Shown piece by piece: positions 26,986 to 39,700 of a stretch of DNA of 64,000 bases. How positions within the stretch are numbered: position 1 is the stretch's first letter; each line of letters opens with the position of its first letter. Origin of the DNA: Strix aluco (lineage: Eukaryota; Chordata; Aves; Strigiformes; Strigidae); assembly GCF_031877795.1 (NCBI RefSeq), contig NC_133939.1, forward strand, positions 3,515,698 through 3,579,697, read 5' to 3'. The position numbers and the translations under genes were made by a program. Under the pieces are notes generated by a model. The model saw nothing but the letters and a program-made list of their open reading frames with translations, did no database searches and was not told where the DNA came from.

Positions 26986-26991
26986 AATAAA
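26986..26991 (+). terminator. CLDN18 poly(A) signal AATAAA
   Basis: AATAAA is followed within 40 bases by a T/GT-rich stretch (TTTTCACTTGTTCTTTC), the usual downstream element. The position fits the long 3' UTR of mammalian CLDN18. Confidence 0.6.
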
Positions 26992-29049
26992 AAGTCTTTA
27001 AGACCAAAATCACTGTTTTCACTTGTTCTTTCTTTGTCACAAACAGCAGCTACCAACTTCCTGCTCAGCTAAACTCACCCCAGCTTTGGGTTTTGCAGGT
27101 TCTTGGGAGCAATATAGACAAGTATGTGTTGTTGAGGGGAAAAAATAAAAGATGAGGCTTTTTTATTTCCTTTGTAAGATATATTTATTTATATGCTGAG
27201 AGAAAATATTAGAAAAGCAGATGAATAAGCATCAGGGGTCTCCACCTCACTGATGCAATGAAATCAGAGGTCCTTGCTAGGACCCTGGGCTTGCTGAGGA
27301 GCACAGTTCTGCAAGCACATGGCTCTTTTTGGGTTTGAGGCCACTTTGGTCAGGCCAGCATCTGCCCAACTTTCAAGGTAGCAATTAAACACTTCTAAAT
27401 ACTTCATTGTTCTTAGGAGGGCAGAAAAATTGCTGGTATGCTCTCAGTCCTGCCAGCCCCCACTGGAAAGGGACTGAAAAGAACAGGAATGTTTAATTTA
27501 GATAGGAAACACATTAAGTGGGGGTTAGGTAAAGCTACACAGGGTAATGAAAAATACAAAAAAATGCCCAGAAAAATTTGAAATACAAGTTTCCGACTGA
27601 CTTAGAACAAAATAAGGTGCACGCATAAAATCATAAGGAAGCACCTTTGAAAGTTACATTTTATTTTTATGCAACACAAATACTCCGACAAACTCACTGA
27701 GCCAGCTATCTCCTGGTTTCACTCTGATGTGTGTCAGTGTGTGGATTCCTAATCTTCCAACATCAGTTTTCATTTCCTTACTTCGGCCGAAAACTTGCAG
27801 TATGAAAAATTTTAATGCAGGGAAATTTACTGAAAAAAAAAATCACATTCTGAAGCAGAGAATCATTCATTTATGTGCCTGTTTGTGGTGTAACAACACC
27901 TGATATTACAGCTGCTCCCCTCGGTTTCTGGCCATATTGGACCTTATCCTGTGGTGGGCACCATGGTGAGTGGTGAACATCGTGCATCAGGGGCATGGCA
28001 GCATAGAGAGAACCAGCACCTGCGGCCACGGAGCTGTGGTTCCTGCTGTAGAAAGCACATGGTGTTTCCCTGTCTTGAGACACGGACCCAAATATCCCCT
28101 TTTCAGCTGAACCGATCTGTCTCCTGAAAGCCCTGCAGCTGAAACCACCTGCTTAAGGAAAGCTCTCGGTATTTACTGAGAGCAAAGTTCCCATTTCCAG
28201 GCTTTCCTCTGCAGCCCCACAGGTTAAAAAAATGAGGATACCCTAATTATTTCTTGGACTTTGAGAAAAAAGGGAGATCCAAACCCCTCCCAGGATGTCC
28301 CATCATTGCCTTGGTGGCAGGTCATCGTGTCCCAGTGCTGTTATGTCCCAAGGACACGAACACCGTGCCACATCCACAGCCCGTGGTGCTAAGTGCCAGC
28401 CGCAGGGGAAGGGGAGATGCCTGTTCCATGCGCTGCCTGGGGAGCACCCTGGGAGCCACCCACCCAAAACACAGCCCCTGCACCCCACGCTGTGCCTGCT
28501 TCCCCAGCACTGCAGGGAGGCACTTTACCCTCTAAAAGGTGTGAATTTAGGCTCTGAAACTTAGCGTAACTGTTCGAAGGAGCACACTCGGCTCTCACCC
28601 GGTCACTCTGCAGGCAGAAACTCACGGAGGGTAGGGTGTCGTACCAAGGCATGCAGAGCAAAGCCCTCACCATCCTGCCCGGCTGCTGTTTGGGAGGAGC
28701 AGTTAAATATTTGCTGGGCTGAACTGGGCTTGCTGGTTTGACCCATTGCACAGCAACAAGGAGGTTTGTGCCTCTACTCAGCCTCTTTGGCTGAGTAAAG
28801 CCTGGAAATAGCCAGAACGCAGATATTGCAGATCTCTTGGCCCCATAAATAAATCCAGTGTTTCCTCCTGCCATTGTTACTGGTGAGGGAGGGAAGACGC
28901 CCCCCACCCTCCCCCAATTATTTTGCCTTTATTAACAATAAACTGCAGGGAAAAGGATGCATTTGGTAGCACCTGCAGAGATGAGGGAGATGAGTCAAGG
29001 AAATTGTGACTGGTGATGTGTGTGGGTGCACGTGTGCCTGCACTCAGAC

Positions 29050-29500
29050 ATGGTTTTGTTTCCATAAATTTGATCGTCCTCTGAAAAATGCATATCCCGT
29101 TTCAGAGGAGCTAATTAAATATAGGCTTGTCTAATAAAGCAAACGCTGAAAAGACTGTGTGTATTATCTGCCAGAAGAGCTCTATATAGGTTCTTTCTGA
29201 GCTTCTGCAACATTTATAAGTATGTGAGAGCACGGCGGATTTGCATGGACTTTGACCAAGGGAAGCAAAGACGCATATCTGAAGCTACAAATTGGACTAT
29301 GAGATAAGAACTCTCCTGAAATCTATATGCAATTAAAAGCCCAATCTTCCTTCCTCTAGTGACAAGGTTATTGCTTTTATATAGCTGAACAGAGATGAAT
29401 GAGTCTACGGATTAATAGCACTAAGATTTATGACACTGTGCTTGCCCCAAATATTATGGGAGAATAGCTCTCTGGGTGAGATATTCCAGTTGAATAAATT
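29050..29500. promoter_or_regulatory. Candidate conserved non-coding block
   Basis: Repeat-free sequence with an octamer ATTTGCAT (29239-29246) next to GGACTTTGACC, plus GCTAATTAAATA, CTATATAGG and other AT-rich cores. It looks unlike the neighbouring neutral sequence. Function is unproven. Confidence 0.25.
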
Positions 29501-30756
29501 TGATAGGATTTTTCTTTTCCTTTATTTTTTTCAGCTTGGTACTATTTGGGAGTGTTGTGCTGCCTTCAGAGATTGTTAGTGTTGTGGTTTGAATATCTAC
29601 TAATTGTCCCATGCATATTCATGCTTTATGAAAGTATTACCAATAACTGGAGCCCCACAAAGACAAAAGTCATTGAGAAAAACAAAACTCAAAATATATT
29701 ATTTTGAAGAGCATGAGACTCCAGTGGGATTAAAATCTTGGCAAGGGCCTGACCACTGATTTCAGTGTCGCTGGGCTGATTTGCCTGTGTGGGAAGGGGG
29801 TCCTGCCTATGCCCATTTGGTGTCCTAAATGGTATAGCTCTGTTACAGCGCCTGCAGGCTGGAAGCTGGTTGTGCAGGCATCAGCTGGGATGGTGTTTGT
29901 GAAGACCAGCCCTTCAATTTGTGATAGCAGTACAAAGGTCCCTTTTTCACAGGGAAACCCTGATTTGCGTGGTTTCTCCTTCATTAAATTGGCTAGTTCT
30001 TTATCTTGCTGCCTCTGAACTCGTTTTACTGTTCCCAGAGACTCCAGAGAGGAGGAAGCCAAAGGAGTCACTTCTGATTGACAGGTGAAACAAGGTGTCA
30101 ACAATTGATGAAGACCATGGAAAACCCTCCATGCTGCGCTGAACTGAAGACAAGGTTGAAAAATTAGGCGGAAAATAAAAACCTGTGGGAATTTCAGGGT
30201 AGCACTTTGGGTATGGGGGGGATGGGGTTACATGCCTGGGTGGGGGCATAGGTCAAAGCATAGGGGTGAGGACTGGGCTGCTTGCACTGAAGGAAAGGTA
30301 AAACCATGCCCAGGAAATGTCATGGATACTGGACAGGCCCTGCTCCTCCACATCACGTCATGATGTTAGGGTTGCATCTTCCATCATTTCACAAAACTTC
30401 AGGGGTTTTCTTAACTTTCTAGGAAAAGCCTCGGGGTGTTAGGCAGCATGGACAGACACGTATGCTCCACATCAGGGCCCGAGCCTGCTCCATCACTCTG
30501 TCCACTGCTTGGTGGTGCACAGCCACAGCATGCCCGTGGGCAGGATTTGACCTGAGGAGCTGGTGCGGAGGCTTGAGAGGGAGGGGACGTGGTGTCAGGC
30601 TCTGAGAAGTGCTGGCAGCATGAGGGCGGGATGTCTGCAGTTTGCATAGGTCATCTCTGCCTGCAGTAGCCTCCCCATTGCTTTCGCTTCTAACAAAGTT
30701 GCGTTGTCTCATGGCGCTGCAGCATCACATCTTTACAGGGTGAGGGAAATGAATTT

Positions 30757-31019
30757 GACAAGAGGGAATGGCCTCAAGCTGCGCCAGGGCAGGGTCAGAC
30801 TGGCTCTTAGGAAGGATTTCTTTGCAGAAGGGGTTGTTGGGCGCTGGAATGGGCTGCCCAGGGCAGGGGGGGAGTCCCCATCCCTGGAGGGGTTGAAGAG
30901 TCGGGTTGAGCCAGCGCTGAGGGATCTGGTGGAGTTGGGAACGGTCAGGGTGAGGTTCATGGTTGGACTGGAGGAGCTTCAAGGGCTTTTCCAACCGAGA
31001 CGATTCTGTGATTCTGTGA
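30757..31019 (+). mobile_element. CR1 LINE 3'-end fragment
   Basis: Reads as the 3' part of a chicken-repeat-1 retrotransposon in sense orientation. Diagnostic pieces are AATGGCCTCAAGCTGCGCCA, GAATGGGCTGCCCAGG, TCCCCATCCCTGGAGG and GGTTGGACTGG. It ends in repeated GATTCTGTG octamer-type units without a poly(A) tail, as CR1 does. It is 5'-truncated, with no intact reverse transcriptase. This supports an avian or other sauropsid source. Confidence 0.9.
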
Positions 31020-33195
31020 ATTTTGGAGTTGGCTCTTGTTCTATTTTTCTTCTCCTGCGGGAGAAGCTGAATTTGTTTCCTTAATGCAGACACAAAGAAA
31101 TCTTTGTGCAAAGGAAATAGCAGTTCACCTGTCTGCCTATTTAACCTTGACTGTGAGCAAGAGTCCCTGCTTGCACTTCTGACTTTCTTTTCCACTGTGT
31201 GCTTTCTTCTGGCTTTGTTAAGCTTTGTATTCCCCTGGCTGCAGTAATCTGCCTGCTCCGGGACCATTCCTGCTCCTCTCCACTGGTTTGGCATCCTCCA
31301 AGCACTTGGCAGTGCCAATGCGTGCAGGACTCATGCCACATACCCAGCAATGTGGCCCAATTTGGTGTCATCAAAAAAAGGACAGTACTCTAAAAAGAGG
31401 TAGACAAGCAGTTGCTTTATCTGGGGAAGGAGTCCGTACAACAACAGGAAAAAAAACTGAGTAAAATTTCTTTTCTGGACAAGATACACTGATGGAGCTG
31501 ATATCGTTAGAGTCACTTCTCCCCCTCCACTTCTCTTCTCTGGAGACAGAGCCCATCACCTGTGATAACCCAAGGTGAATCTTCATGGCTCATCCATGCC
31601 CACCACGCATCCTCTGCTGTGTGTCTCACTACAGCTTGCAGCATGCAGAGAGCAACTTCCCATGGAACATGCTGGCTCAAAATGTACAGTCTGAAATAAA
31701 AATGCTCTTTCTGTATCTATATTTATTTATTTGTCAGAGTATGAGCATTACCTTTGTCTTAGCACAAGGCTGTCAGCTATTTTTGGAGTTTCTTAAACTT
31801 AGGGGAAGTTTTCCCCCCACCTTTCTGACACCATCTGGACTTGGAGCTCACTGCAAAGCTCAATGCTTGAAAGCACCTCAGGCATGACAGCTGCTGGGAA
31901 AATGAATGTAAGAGTGATTCCTGCACTTGTCATCAGGTGAATACGTGCAGGAGCAGCAAGAGCAGCCAGAACTGGACCTGGCAGGGTTTGTTCAGCAGCC
32001 GGCAGAATGGGTGTGATTTAGATTTTAGTGCCAGGCAAGGCACCTGCCTTGGCACAGAGCTTGCCACGTAGTCAACATGAAACAGCTTCTGCTTTCTGCC
32101 CTGTTTGCTCTTTTGAGCAGAAAATTATTTCCCCATTGGTTTTGGACCATGCCAGCACCAGAGCCCAGCCCAAGGCTGCTGTAAGGTAGACAGCGAGGGC
32201 AGAGGTGTGTGAGCCAGGACAGGTTTCCTATCACCCCTATCCCAAAAGCAAATGCTCTCTGCTACCTCCACCTGTAATTTTTTACAGGTAAAAAGCTCAT
32301 TTCTTTTTCCTAGTTACCAATACCAGTGCTCTGAAAGGCGTGAAAACATCCCTTCTTTATTTATTAAAAGAGCGTTTGTTATGATCAACACTCACCAGAA
32401 AGAACAACAGTTGTTAAACTGAGCATGAAGTAACACATCTGGCAATAGCACTGTAAGCTATGAATAACTCAAGCCAGATATCCTTCTTAAACTTGAATGA
32501 TTAAAATGTAAAATATCCTTTTCAAGGTATGCAGCTACAGAGCTACACCATATGGGTGGGTATAAGCGCGCAGGTGAATGTGCATGTATCAGGGGACATG
32601 GGGATTTGCAAAATATGAGGGGTTTTCTGCAGGTTTGTGAACAGTTATCCGAAAGGCACTTTTGCTGTTCAGTGAAATTAAATTAATTCACCCTGTTCTA
32701 CTCAGTCCTTGGTTGGGCTTTCTGCTCCCTAGCATTAAAACCCACACGTAAATTTTAGAAATAAGGAATGGTAGAAGTCTGAACCAGTGATGGAATGGCT
32801 GGAAAAAAACCTGAGATTGAGAAGTGACAGTTTTTCCTGTTGCATTTTCCAAAATTTCACGCTTTTAAGGGATCAAGATCATAAATGCACTGCTGCAAAT
32901 GTTCAAAATACAGAGAGAATTAGGAAAGTGAACTTAATTTACACAGATAAGCATTATCAGCAGAGACAGGCTTATGTGGTCATGTTTACAGTGCAAAAAA
33001 TCATCCTTTGGGCTGGAGTTTTCACTGATTCAAGAAGGAAAGGAGGGAGCCAGAAGCTGTGGTCTGTTACTTTGTCCAAGTGCATTCAGGCCAGGTTCCT
33101 CCTGGAGCAGAAAATGAGACCTTTTCCATCACCCTCGGGAGCGCCGACAAAGAGAGATGCAACGAGAAGGAAAGCTGCTTTCTCTCCTCCATGAC

Positions 33196-33201
33196 TTTAT
33201 T
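33196..33201 (-). terminator. DZIP1L poly(A) signal
   Basis: TTTATT on the plus strand, AATAAA on the transcript strand, about 410 nt after the stop codon. Defines a short 3' UTR ending near 33175. Confidence 0.6.
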
Positions 33202-33610
33202 TTCTGGACTTCTTAAAGAATAAAAAAGCCACACACAAGTGCCAGGCTGTGTCTGGTACAGAGAGTTGGCCCCAGCCTGTGGGATGCAAAGTCCAGGGAG
33301 AGCTGCTGGGGCTCCAAAAGCTCATGGCACCATCGGACATTGTGTTACTGGTCACGGGCATGATGGAGAGCAGAAATCACGTCTTTTCAGACCATGAGCA
33401 TTTATCCTCCGTGGTGCAGTCCACAGCGGCTGGCCAGGGAGGACCCAACCCCCTTGTGCTGTCTGGGAGAGCCCCAATATTGGGATCTTCCCAAAAAGAG
33501 GGGCAGCCAGAGCCCGGGAGCAGCCCTGGGAAGGTTGCAGAGCGGTTGCTCCCGTTTCTGGTCTTGTGGCACCATCCAGTGGCTGCTGGCAGAGGACTGT
33601 CACTTCCCAA

Positions 33611-33742
33611 TCACCAACACATGTCCCCTCGCAGCCCAGCTCCCCAGGGCTCTGGGGACCGAGGTGGTCCCCTCAGCATCAGTGGTGGCTCAGCCAGGTC
33701 CTGCGGGGAGGAGGTCTCCAGGTCACTGTTGTCACCTGCAAA
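33611..33742 (-). CDS. DZIP1L: DZIP1L last coding exon
   Basis: 132 bp including TGA (33611-33613), acceptor GTGCTCCTCCCCAG. Encodes [16 protein letters not shown], clearly matching human LSEDESDLEISSLEDL, then a divergent proline-rich end (LRGDMCW). Confidence 0.9.
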   Translation of the reverse strand, partial: FAGDNSDLETSSPQDLAEPPLMLRGPPRSPEPWGAGLRGDMCW

Positions 33743-36700
33743 CTGGGGAGGAGCACAGAGAAGGGGAAGGGGAGCGACGGGGACAGACCCACAACCCACA
33801 TTTGCACCCTGTTCCCCCCGCTACAAAGCGACAGGGACTTCTCCATCAGGCTGATGCAAAAATTAGAGCAAAGAGGGCCAAATGTAGTTGCATCAGGGCA
33901 CCACACAAGAGACCCCTTTTCTATTTCCATGGCTTGCAAGTTGTCCCATAAACCTTATGCTTCACATTTTAATTTTTTTTTTTTTTTTTACTTTGCCAGA
34001 TGAAGGCCTAGAATTTCATTGTCATTGAATTAAGAAAAAAAAAAAATCTTCCCAGTATTTGTGCCGGGCCTTCCTTGGGTAAAATATTTTAAATTTTTTT
34101 TTCTAAAAAAGCAATTTGATTCTGACACTGCCACCATTTTAATTACAGCAGCTCTCTCCCATAAATTGAGGTTATGTTTAAGTCCCATTTTAGTAATTTA
34201 ATAATTTTGCCATCGCATCACTCCAATTATCTCTGGATTTGTTCCAGAGACCTTTTCTCAATTTGATTCTCTGGCGCTTACTGTTTTGTTCTCAATTGCA
34301 TGAATACTGATTTTTTTTTTTTTCCCCCCCAAGGAGGGTGCACAGACAAACATTAGGGGAAGGACAGATGTCTGAAACTGGATGAAGGTGCCAAGGGCCA
34401 AGTCTCTGCTGCTGTAAGTTTGAACTCCCTGCACCCAGACTATGCCCTGTGGCACTGCTGATGGGTAGGAATGAGAAGAGGGTATGACGTGCCTTTTTTT
34501 AAATGGGAATTATGGCAGAAAACATCCCTGTGGCCATTTGCACAAGATACCTGGATTTTCTTGGTAGGTTGCCTGGTTTGGGGCGATGCCGAGCTCAGAG
34601 CTGGGAAGAGTTTCACCCTGCCAGGCTGTCTCTGTGCCATTGCATCCAGGCGTCTCTCCAAGAGCCTCACCATCGTGGATGTGGCTGTCCCTGTGCAGGG
34701 CAGAGCAGATTAAACAGGGAGCCCCAAGGCACGGTGATGGCACAGCTGGGTGAGAAGGGACAGGACCACCAGCCACCCCATGGAGAGTTGGCTTCTAAAT
34801 AGCTTAAACTCACTAGTGCTGTCTGGACCCAATGCCAACAGAGCTGTTTCAGGAAGCAAATGTTTTGTGCTTAGGATAAACCACAGGGATTTCCCTCCCC
34901 GAGCAAACACTGGGTGGGTAATGTTCTGCTGCATGCAAGGATGCTGGAGGAAACCTCCATCTGCACACACAGCCCGAGCTAGCAGTGTGTGACCAGCACC
35001 AGAAGCTCTTTTTTGGCATGGCAGACACCACAGTCACGTGCAAGGAGTACTTGTTGCTGTCTGCAGTTAATGCATAGCTGAGAGGTGGCTCCCGCTGTCC
35101 CCCAACTTTCTGAGGGGCCATGGGTCAGTCCCCATATCATCCTCTGACACATGGTTCACATCAGGTTTTACAGTTAAAACAAGCTTTCCTCCTTGTGTTT
35201 GACAGCCCTTTGGGTCCTGTGGGGTTCCCTGCGTCCTCTAGGCAGTCTGGTTTCCCCCTGCATAAAGGCAGGGCTGCAGGATTTATTGTACCCTAGGAAA
35301 ATTCCCTGGCAGTGTCAGGCACACAAGTTCCCAGTGGATAAAGCCACCCCCATTGCTGTCTGGGGATGGGGGATGGCGGGGTAAGACTCGTCCCACCTCA
35401 GCCCCAGGAAGAAGATGACACGGCGGCACTGACAGTGCTAACCATGACTGTCCCCACCACTGCGCTGACCCACAGCAGTTGTTACATGAACAGGCGGTAC
35501 CTGAACCAGCCGTTTCCTCCAGTGAGTCCAGGTCAGACCTGTCGGAGTCGGTCTCGTCCCCCAGCACCACTGCGGAGAGTGCTGGCTCTTGCTTAGGACT
35601 GAGCCTCACCGGGGACAGGGCAGGCTGCTTCCCTCGCAGCATCACTTCTGAGCTGGTGCACAGAGAGGTGGGTCAGGTTGATCTTGTGTCCCCTTTCCCC
35701 ACTCCTGAGGCAGATGCAGGGAAGCCCTGCGATGCTCTGGGCTGTGACCTAGCCCGGAGCAGAGCAGCCCATGGAGAAGCCCTGCGTTCCCCATGGACAG
35801 GTCCATCACATCCACTGACTGCAAACACCTTGCTGTTAACGTCACCAACAAATTCTCACATTCATACCTTGCCTGATACTGCTTTGCTTAAATTTAAAAC
35901 GTAGATCTGGCTTTCTCTTGCTCCTGGAGCAAACAAGGAACTCCTTTTCCTCACCTGCTCTTGGTCACAGATAAGCTCCTCTTCCTCTCTTCTGCCACCT
36001 CACACCCTCTCTACATTCTTTCTTATCTTCATGGTCTGCACAGTTTCTCCAAGCTTTTATTTTACATCTTTAATACTTTTGCTCCAAAACCCCAAGAGAA
36101 CTCCATCCCCTTGCAGAGGTTCTGCAAGGGGAAGAAGGAGCCGGACACCAGTGGGAAATGCCCCATATTTGTCTCCAGCACCACATGGTGGGTACAAGCC
36201 CTCATGTCTGTCTTTGCTGAGTTGATTGAGTCAGCCCATACAGGCAGGGACAAGACAACCCAGGAAACTCCTTTTCCAAAACAAACCCCTCTGTGGTGCC
36301 ACATCACCCACCACCAATTGCTATTTCCACAGGTGCTGGTGGCAGCACTCAGCATACTTGGGGCCAGGTTGTTGCTGAGGGTCCTGGGCACTGTCCACCT
36401 GCCTGGAGACTGAAAGGAGATGATGGGACTCACTTCTGCCGTGGGACAAGTCCTTGGTGGGGACTGATGGCTTTGGAGGTCCGCAGGGTGCCCCGGCGAG
36501 TCCTCGGGGGGCTGTGGGTGGAGCGGGATCTGCTCCGAGGAGCAGGCTGCGGGATCACCGAGGCTTCAGGCTCTACTGCAGCTGGTGTTGTCACGGGTTG
36601 TGACCCCCAAAGGGACCTGGGGTTCTTTGGGCTTTGAGCTGGAAGGCAGTATTGAGAGCAAGGAGAATCACCACCCACCTCCTGGTAGCTGGGGAAGCCA

Positions 36701-39700
36701 CGCAGCCCAGCTGACATGGGGTTGTGTAGAAAAAGGGGGAAAGGGATTTGCAAGCACTGCCAACCCTGTATTTCACTCTGCATGGCGCTTTAGGTGACAG
36801 CTGATTTTTTTCCCTGAATATGTCAGACCAACCCATGTGAGGTCAATATGCAGAGAGAAATCTCAGAGACTTGCATCACCCTAAATGCCCTTTCCTGCCC
36901 TTCTCTGTCTTGTTGCCCCAGTGGGTAAGGGGACAGCATCCCGTGGCCATCAGTGGGTGGCCACAGGTCCCCATGGTCAGTAGCTAGAGAGGAGAGGAGG
37001 TCACTTCACCTGGAATAATGGAAAGCTGTCGAGGCAAAGCACTGCTGGGCTTCTTGCATTGCCTTACTTTCCCCATGACTGCTTGGACCAACTCATTCCT
37101 CAGGTGGAGGAGACCAGGAAATTTCTCAGCCTTTTGTTGCTGCTGAAGCCTGACCAGAGCCTGGAGGCTTTTGTAGGTCCGAGTGGAGATTCCCTTCGCA
37201 ACCTAAAGCAGAGAGCAGCTGAGGAGCCTGACATTGTCCTGACAGCACTGGCTGGGAAAACAAGTGCTTGGCAGCACTATCTATATCTTGAGAGCATCCT
37301 GCAAGCTCCAAGCCCTGTCCAAAGCCCAAGGAAGCTCTCACCAGCCCTGACACCCATCATTTCCCCAGCATGATGTTTCCCGTGCAAACAGCCCACACTT
37401 GCAAAGCCCTCATCCAATTTGCTAAATGACTGCTGAAGGATAAATATCAGCTATTTTTGGAAATTTCTAGGCTACAGGTTAAGTGCAGGATTTTCTCTTG
37501 GGAGGTATTTACATCTCGAGGAGGTTTTGCAACCCTGAATTTCCTGGGCTTGCAGAGATGTAAAATGATGAGAAGTGAAGGTGGGTGTACGCCTGTGGAT
37601 CTGGATTTGGGCACCTCTGCTGCTTTTGACACCACCTCAGTGTTCCTGAATAACATGCTGGGGAAAGGGGGGACATGCCAGGGATCCAGTCTATGTGAAA
37701 TGAACCCAGAAGTGCTCCTTAAAAGCACCTCCAGGAAACAATCTCATGAGAAGTCAGTCACTGCTTTCTCTTTGTGCCTTCGGGACCTGAAACAGAAATG
37801 CTGCCATGCTCAGAAACGTGGTTCCGTGGAGCAATGTGGGTCCCCAGCAGCCGTGTCTGCTGCCTGCCTGCTCACTGCCCTTGCACCAGCTCTGCAAGGT
37901 GCTAGGTGGTGGTGTTACATTGCTGGGAGCTCAGGAAGACTTGCAGGAAGTACTATTTAATATGCTTGGCATGTAAAGGACTTGGACAGTGAAAGTCCCC
38001 TTGAAATTCCCATGACAGGGGCTTCTGTGCCCTCAAACACCCTCCTTCCCTAGAAGAGAGGGAGCCCTGAGTAATTTAGCATATGAAAGGCTGCTTGTGA
38101 GAAAGATTTGCTGGAGAGATGTTAATGACCAACCTCAGAGATGGGAGTATAGCAGTTTATTCCCTGTGCTACTGTGCAATTCTACCTCCACCTCCCCATT
38201 TGCCACTCAGGGTGTCCTTGCTCCAGGTGGGGATTTTTTTACTGCCTGTTAGTGTTTCAGTTGCACCTCCCACCCCCACCAAAAAAAAAAAAAAACCCAG
38301 ACAGTTCAGAGCAGTCTTTGTGTCGCTGCACTGGCTTGGGGCTGGCATTGCAAATGCTGGCACTGAAAGGACAGACTTACCCTCTTGACCCCCATGCTCT
38401 CCAGCTTTTCTTCCAGCACTTCCTCTAGGATGGGGCGAAACTGCTTCAGGAGGTCTGGGTTTCTCCACAGAGCTTCCAGCAGCCTCTGCTTCCCACTCAG
38501 GGTGGCCTCCTTCCTATCTGGAGTAGAGGTGGGTGCTGGTACCAGTGCAGCGACGAGCTGTGCCCTGGGAGGGGCTGGTCGGACCCTTCTCCTCTTTGAG
38601 GACATGGGTCTGATCAGTCCCAGAGCAAGCAACTGGTTGCTCTCAACAACTACATCCCTCTATGAAGGGGCAACTTCCGCCTCTAATTTGATCAGTTCCT
38701 GCCCACAACCTCCAAAATCCCACCCAAAGCCCAGCAGCTGCCTAGGACAGCTTTCCCTGGTGAAGTGTTGGCAGCAGGGCTGGTCATGGTGCTGTCGTAC
38801 TCTGCACAGCTGTAAGGGGACCAATGAGCTCATCACCTCTGCCCCCAGCCCACCACCTCATCACCGCCAGCTTTCCCCAGCATGCCCTCGTCCTCACTGA
38901 ACAACACCCCAAGCCAAACACCAGCTTCATCCTGCTGTTTTTGGGATAGGGATGGTCACAACTCTGGTACCCACCTGATGACTCTTCATCAGCAACCGCT
39001 TTAGTCACCTCCCAGGTCACTGCAGGGAAGAAAGGAGCCTGTGAGGGTCAAAGAGGAGCCAAGGCCCCAGTACAGAAACAAGTGCTGATCATCACCTGGT
39101 TTTCCTATAAGGAAAGTATGGACACACCTGTCCCTTTGGGGATCCAAGGCTGGCCCAGTTCTGGCACCAGCCCTTGAAGAACATCCCCAAGGGAAACCCT
39201 GGGGTGCTCACCTGCCAAGGCCATCAACTGGAGGATGTCAGTGGGCAAACAGCTACCCCCCAGGGCTGGGGTCAACGATGTACCTCTTGGGTATTTGCTA
39301 ATAGCCATCCCTGGTTTACGGCCTTTTTTGTTTTCTGAGCAGCAGCAGCACCTGGCTGGGTCTGTGACTGCGCCACAGAGAAGTCTCTTTTCTTTCCCTG
39401 GCACTTGATTATAGAAAACCCAGACTATAAAGAAGAAACCAAAGCATGCCTCAGCTCCTTATTTTTATGCAAATAACCATTGGCATCGCTTTGGAGGAGG
39501 CAAGGTCATCCATTTGCTGTGAGCGCTTGATTGAAATCTCATTCCTTTGGGGAATGGCTACAATGCAAAACCCACCCAAGAGACACATTAGTCTTGTGCC
39601 AGCGACCAGAACTGGTCGCTGTTGTTGTTGCATCAGATAGTCAAGGGACTGGAAGGTGTCCACTCCACAGCTTCATGTGAGAGGACGTACAGCCAGCTCC

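Larger units (their letters stand above)
24853..27010 (+). other. CLDN18: CLDN18 3' untranslated region (predicted)
   Basis: About 2.15 kb between the stop and the first well-formed poly(A) signal with a GU-rich downstream element. No ORF of interest. It contains a 17-bp tandem duplication at 26446-26479. The exact 3' end needs transcript data; a second AATAAA lies at 27144. Confidence 0.65.
27011..33174. other. Intergenic region between convergent CLDN18 and DZIP1L 3' ends
   Basis: 6.2 kb without a supportable gene. Contains an enhancer-like block (29050-29500) and a CR1 tail (30757-31019). Confidence 0.7.

Noticed and set aside
30725-31318. 197-codon minus-strand open frame
   Set aside because: Much of it is the antisense of the CR1 tail; it is a by-product of the repeat.
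33249-33854. 201-codon plus-strand open frame
   Set aside because: It lies antisense to the last DZIP1L exon and its UTR, with proline/glycine/serine-rich translation and no family resemblance.
38381-38632. Longer DZIP1L exon starting at 38632
   Set aside because: The acceptor there is weak and out of phase with the preceding 45-bp exon. The acceptor at 38517 has a good pyrimidine tract and the right phase.
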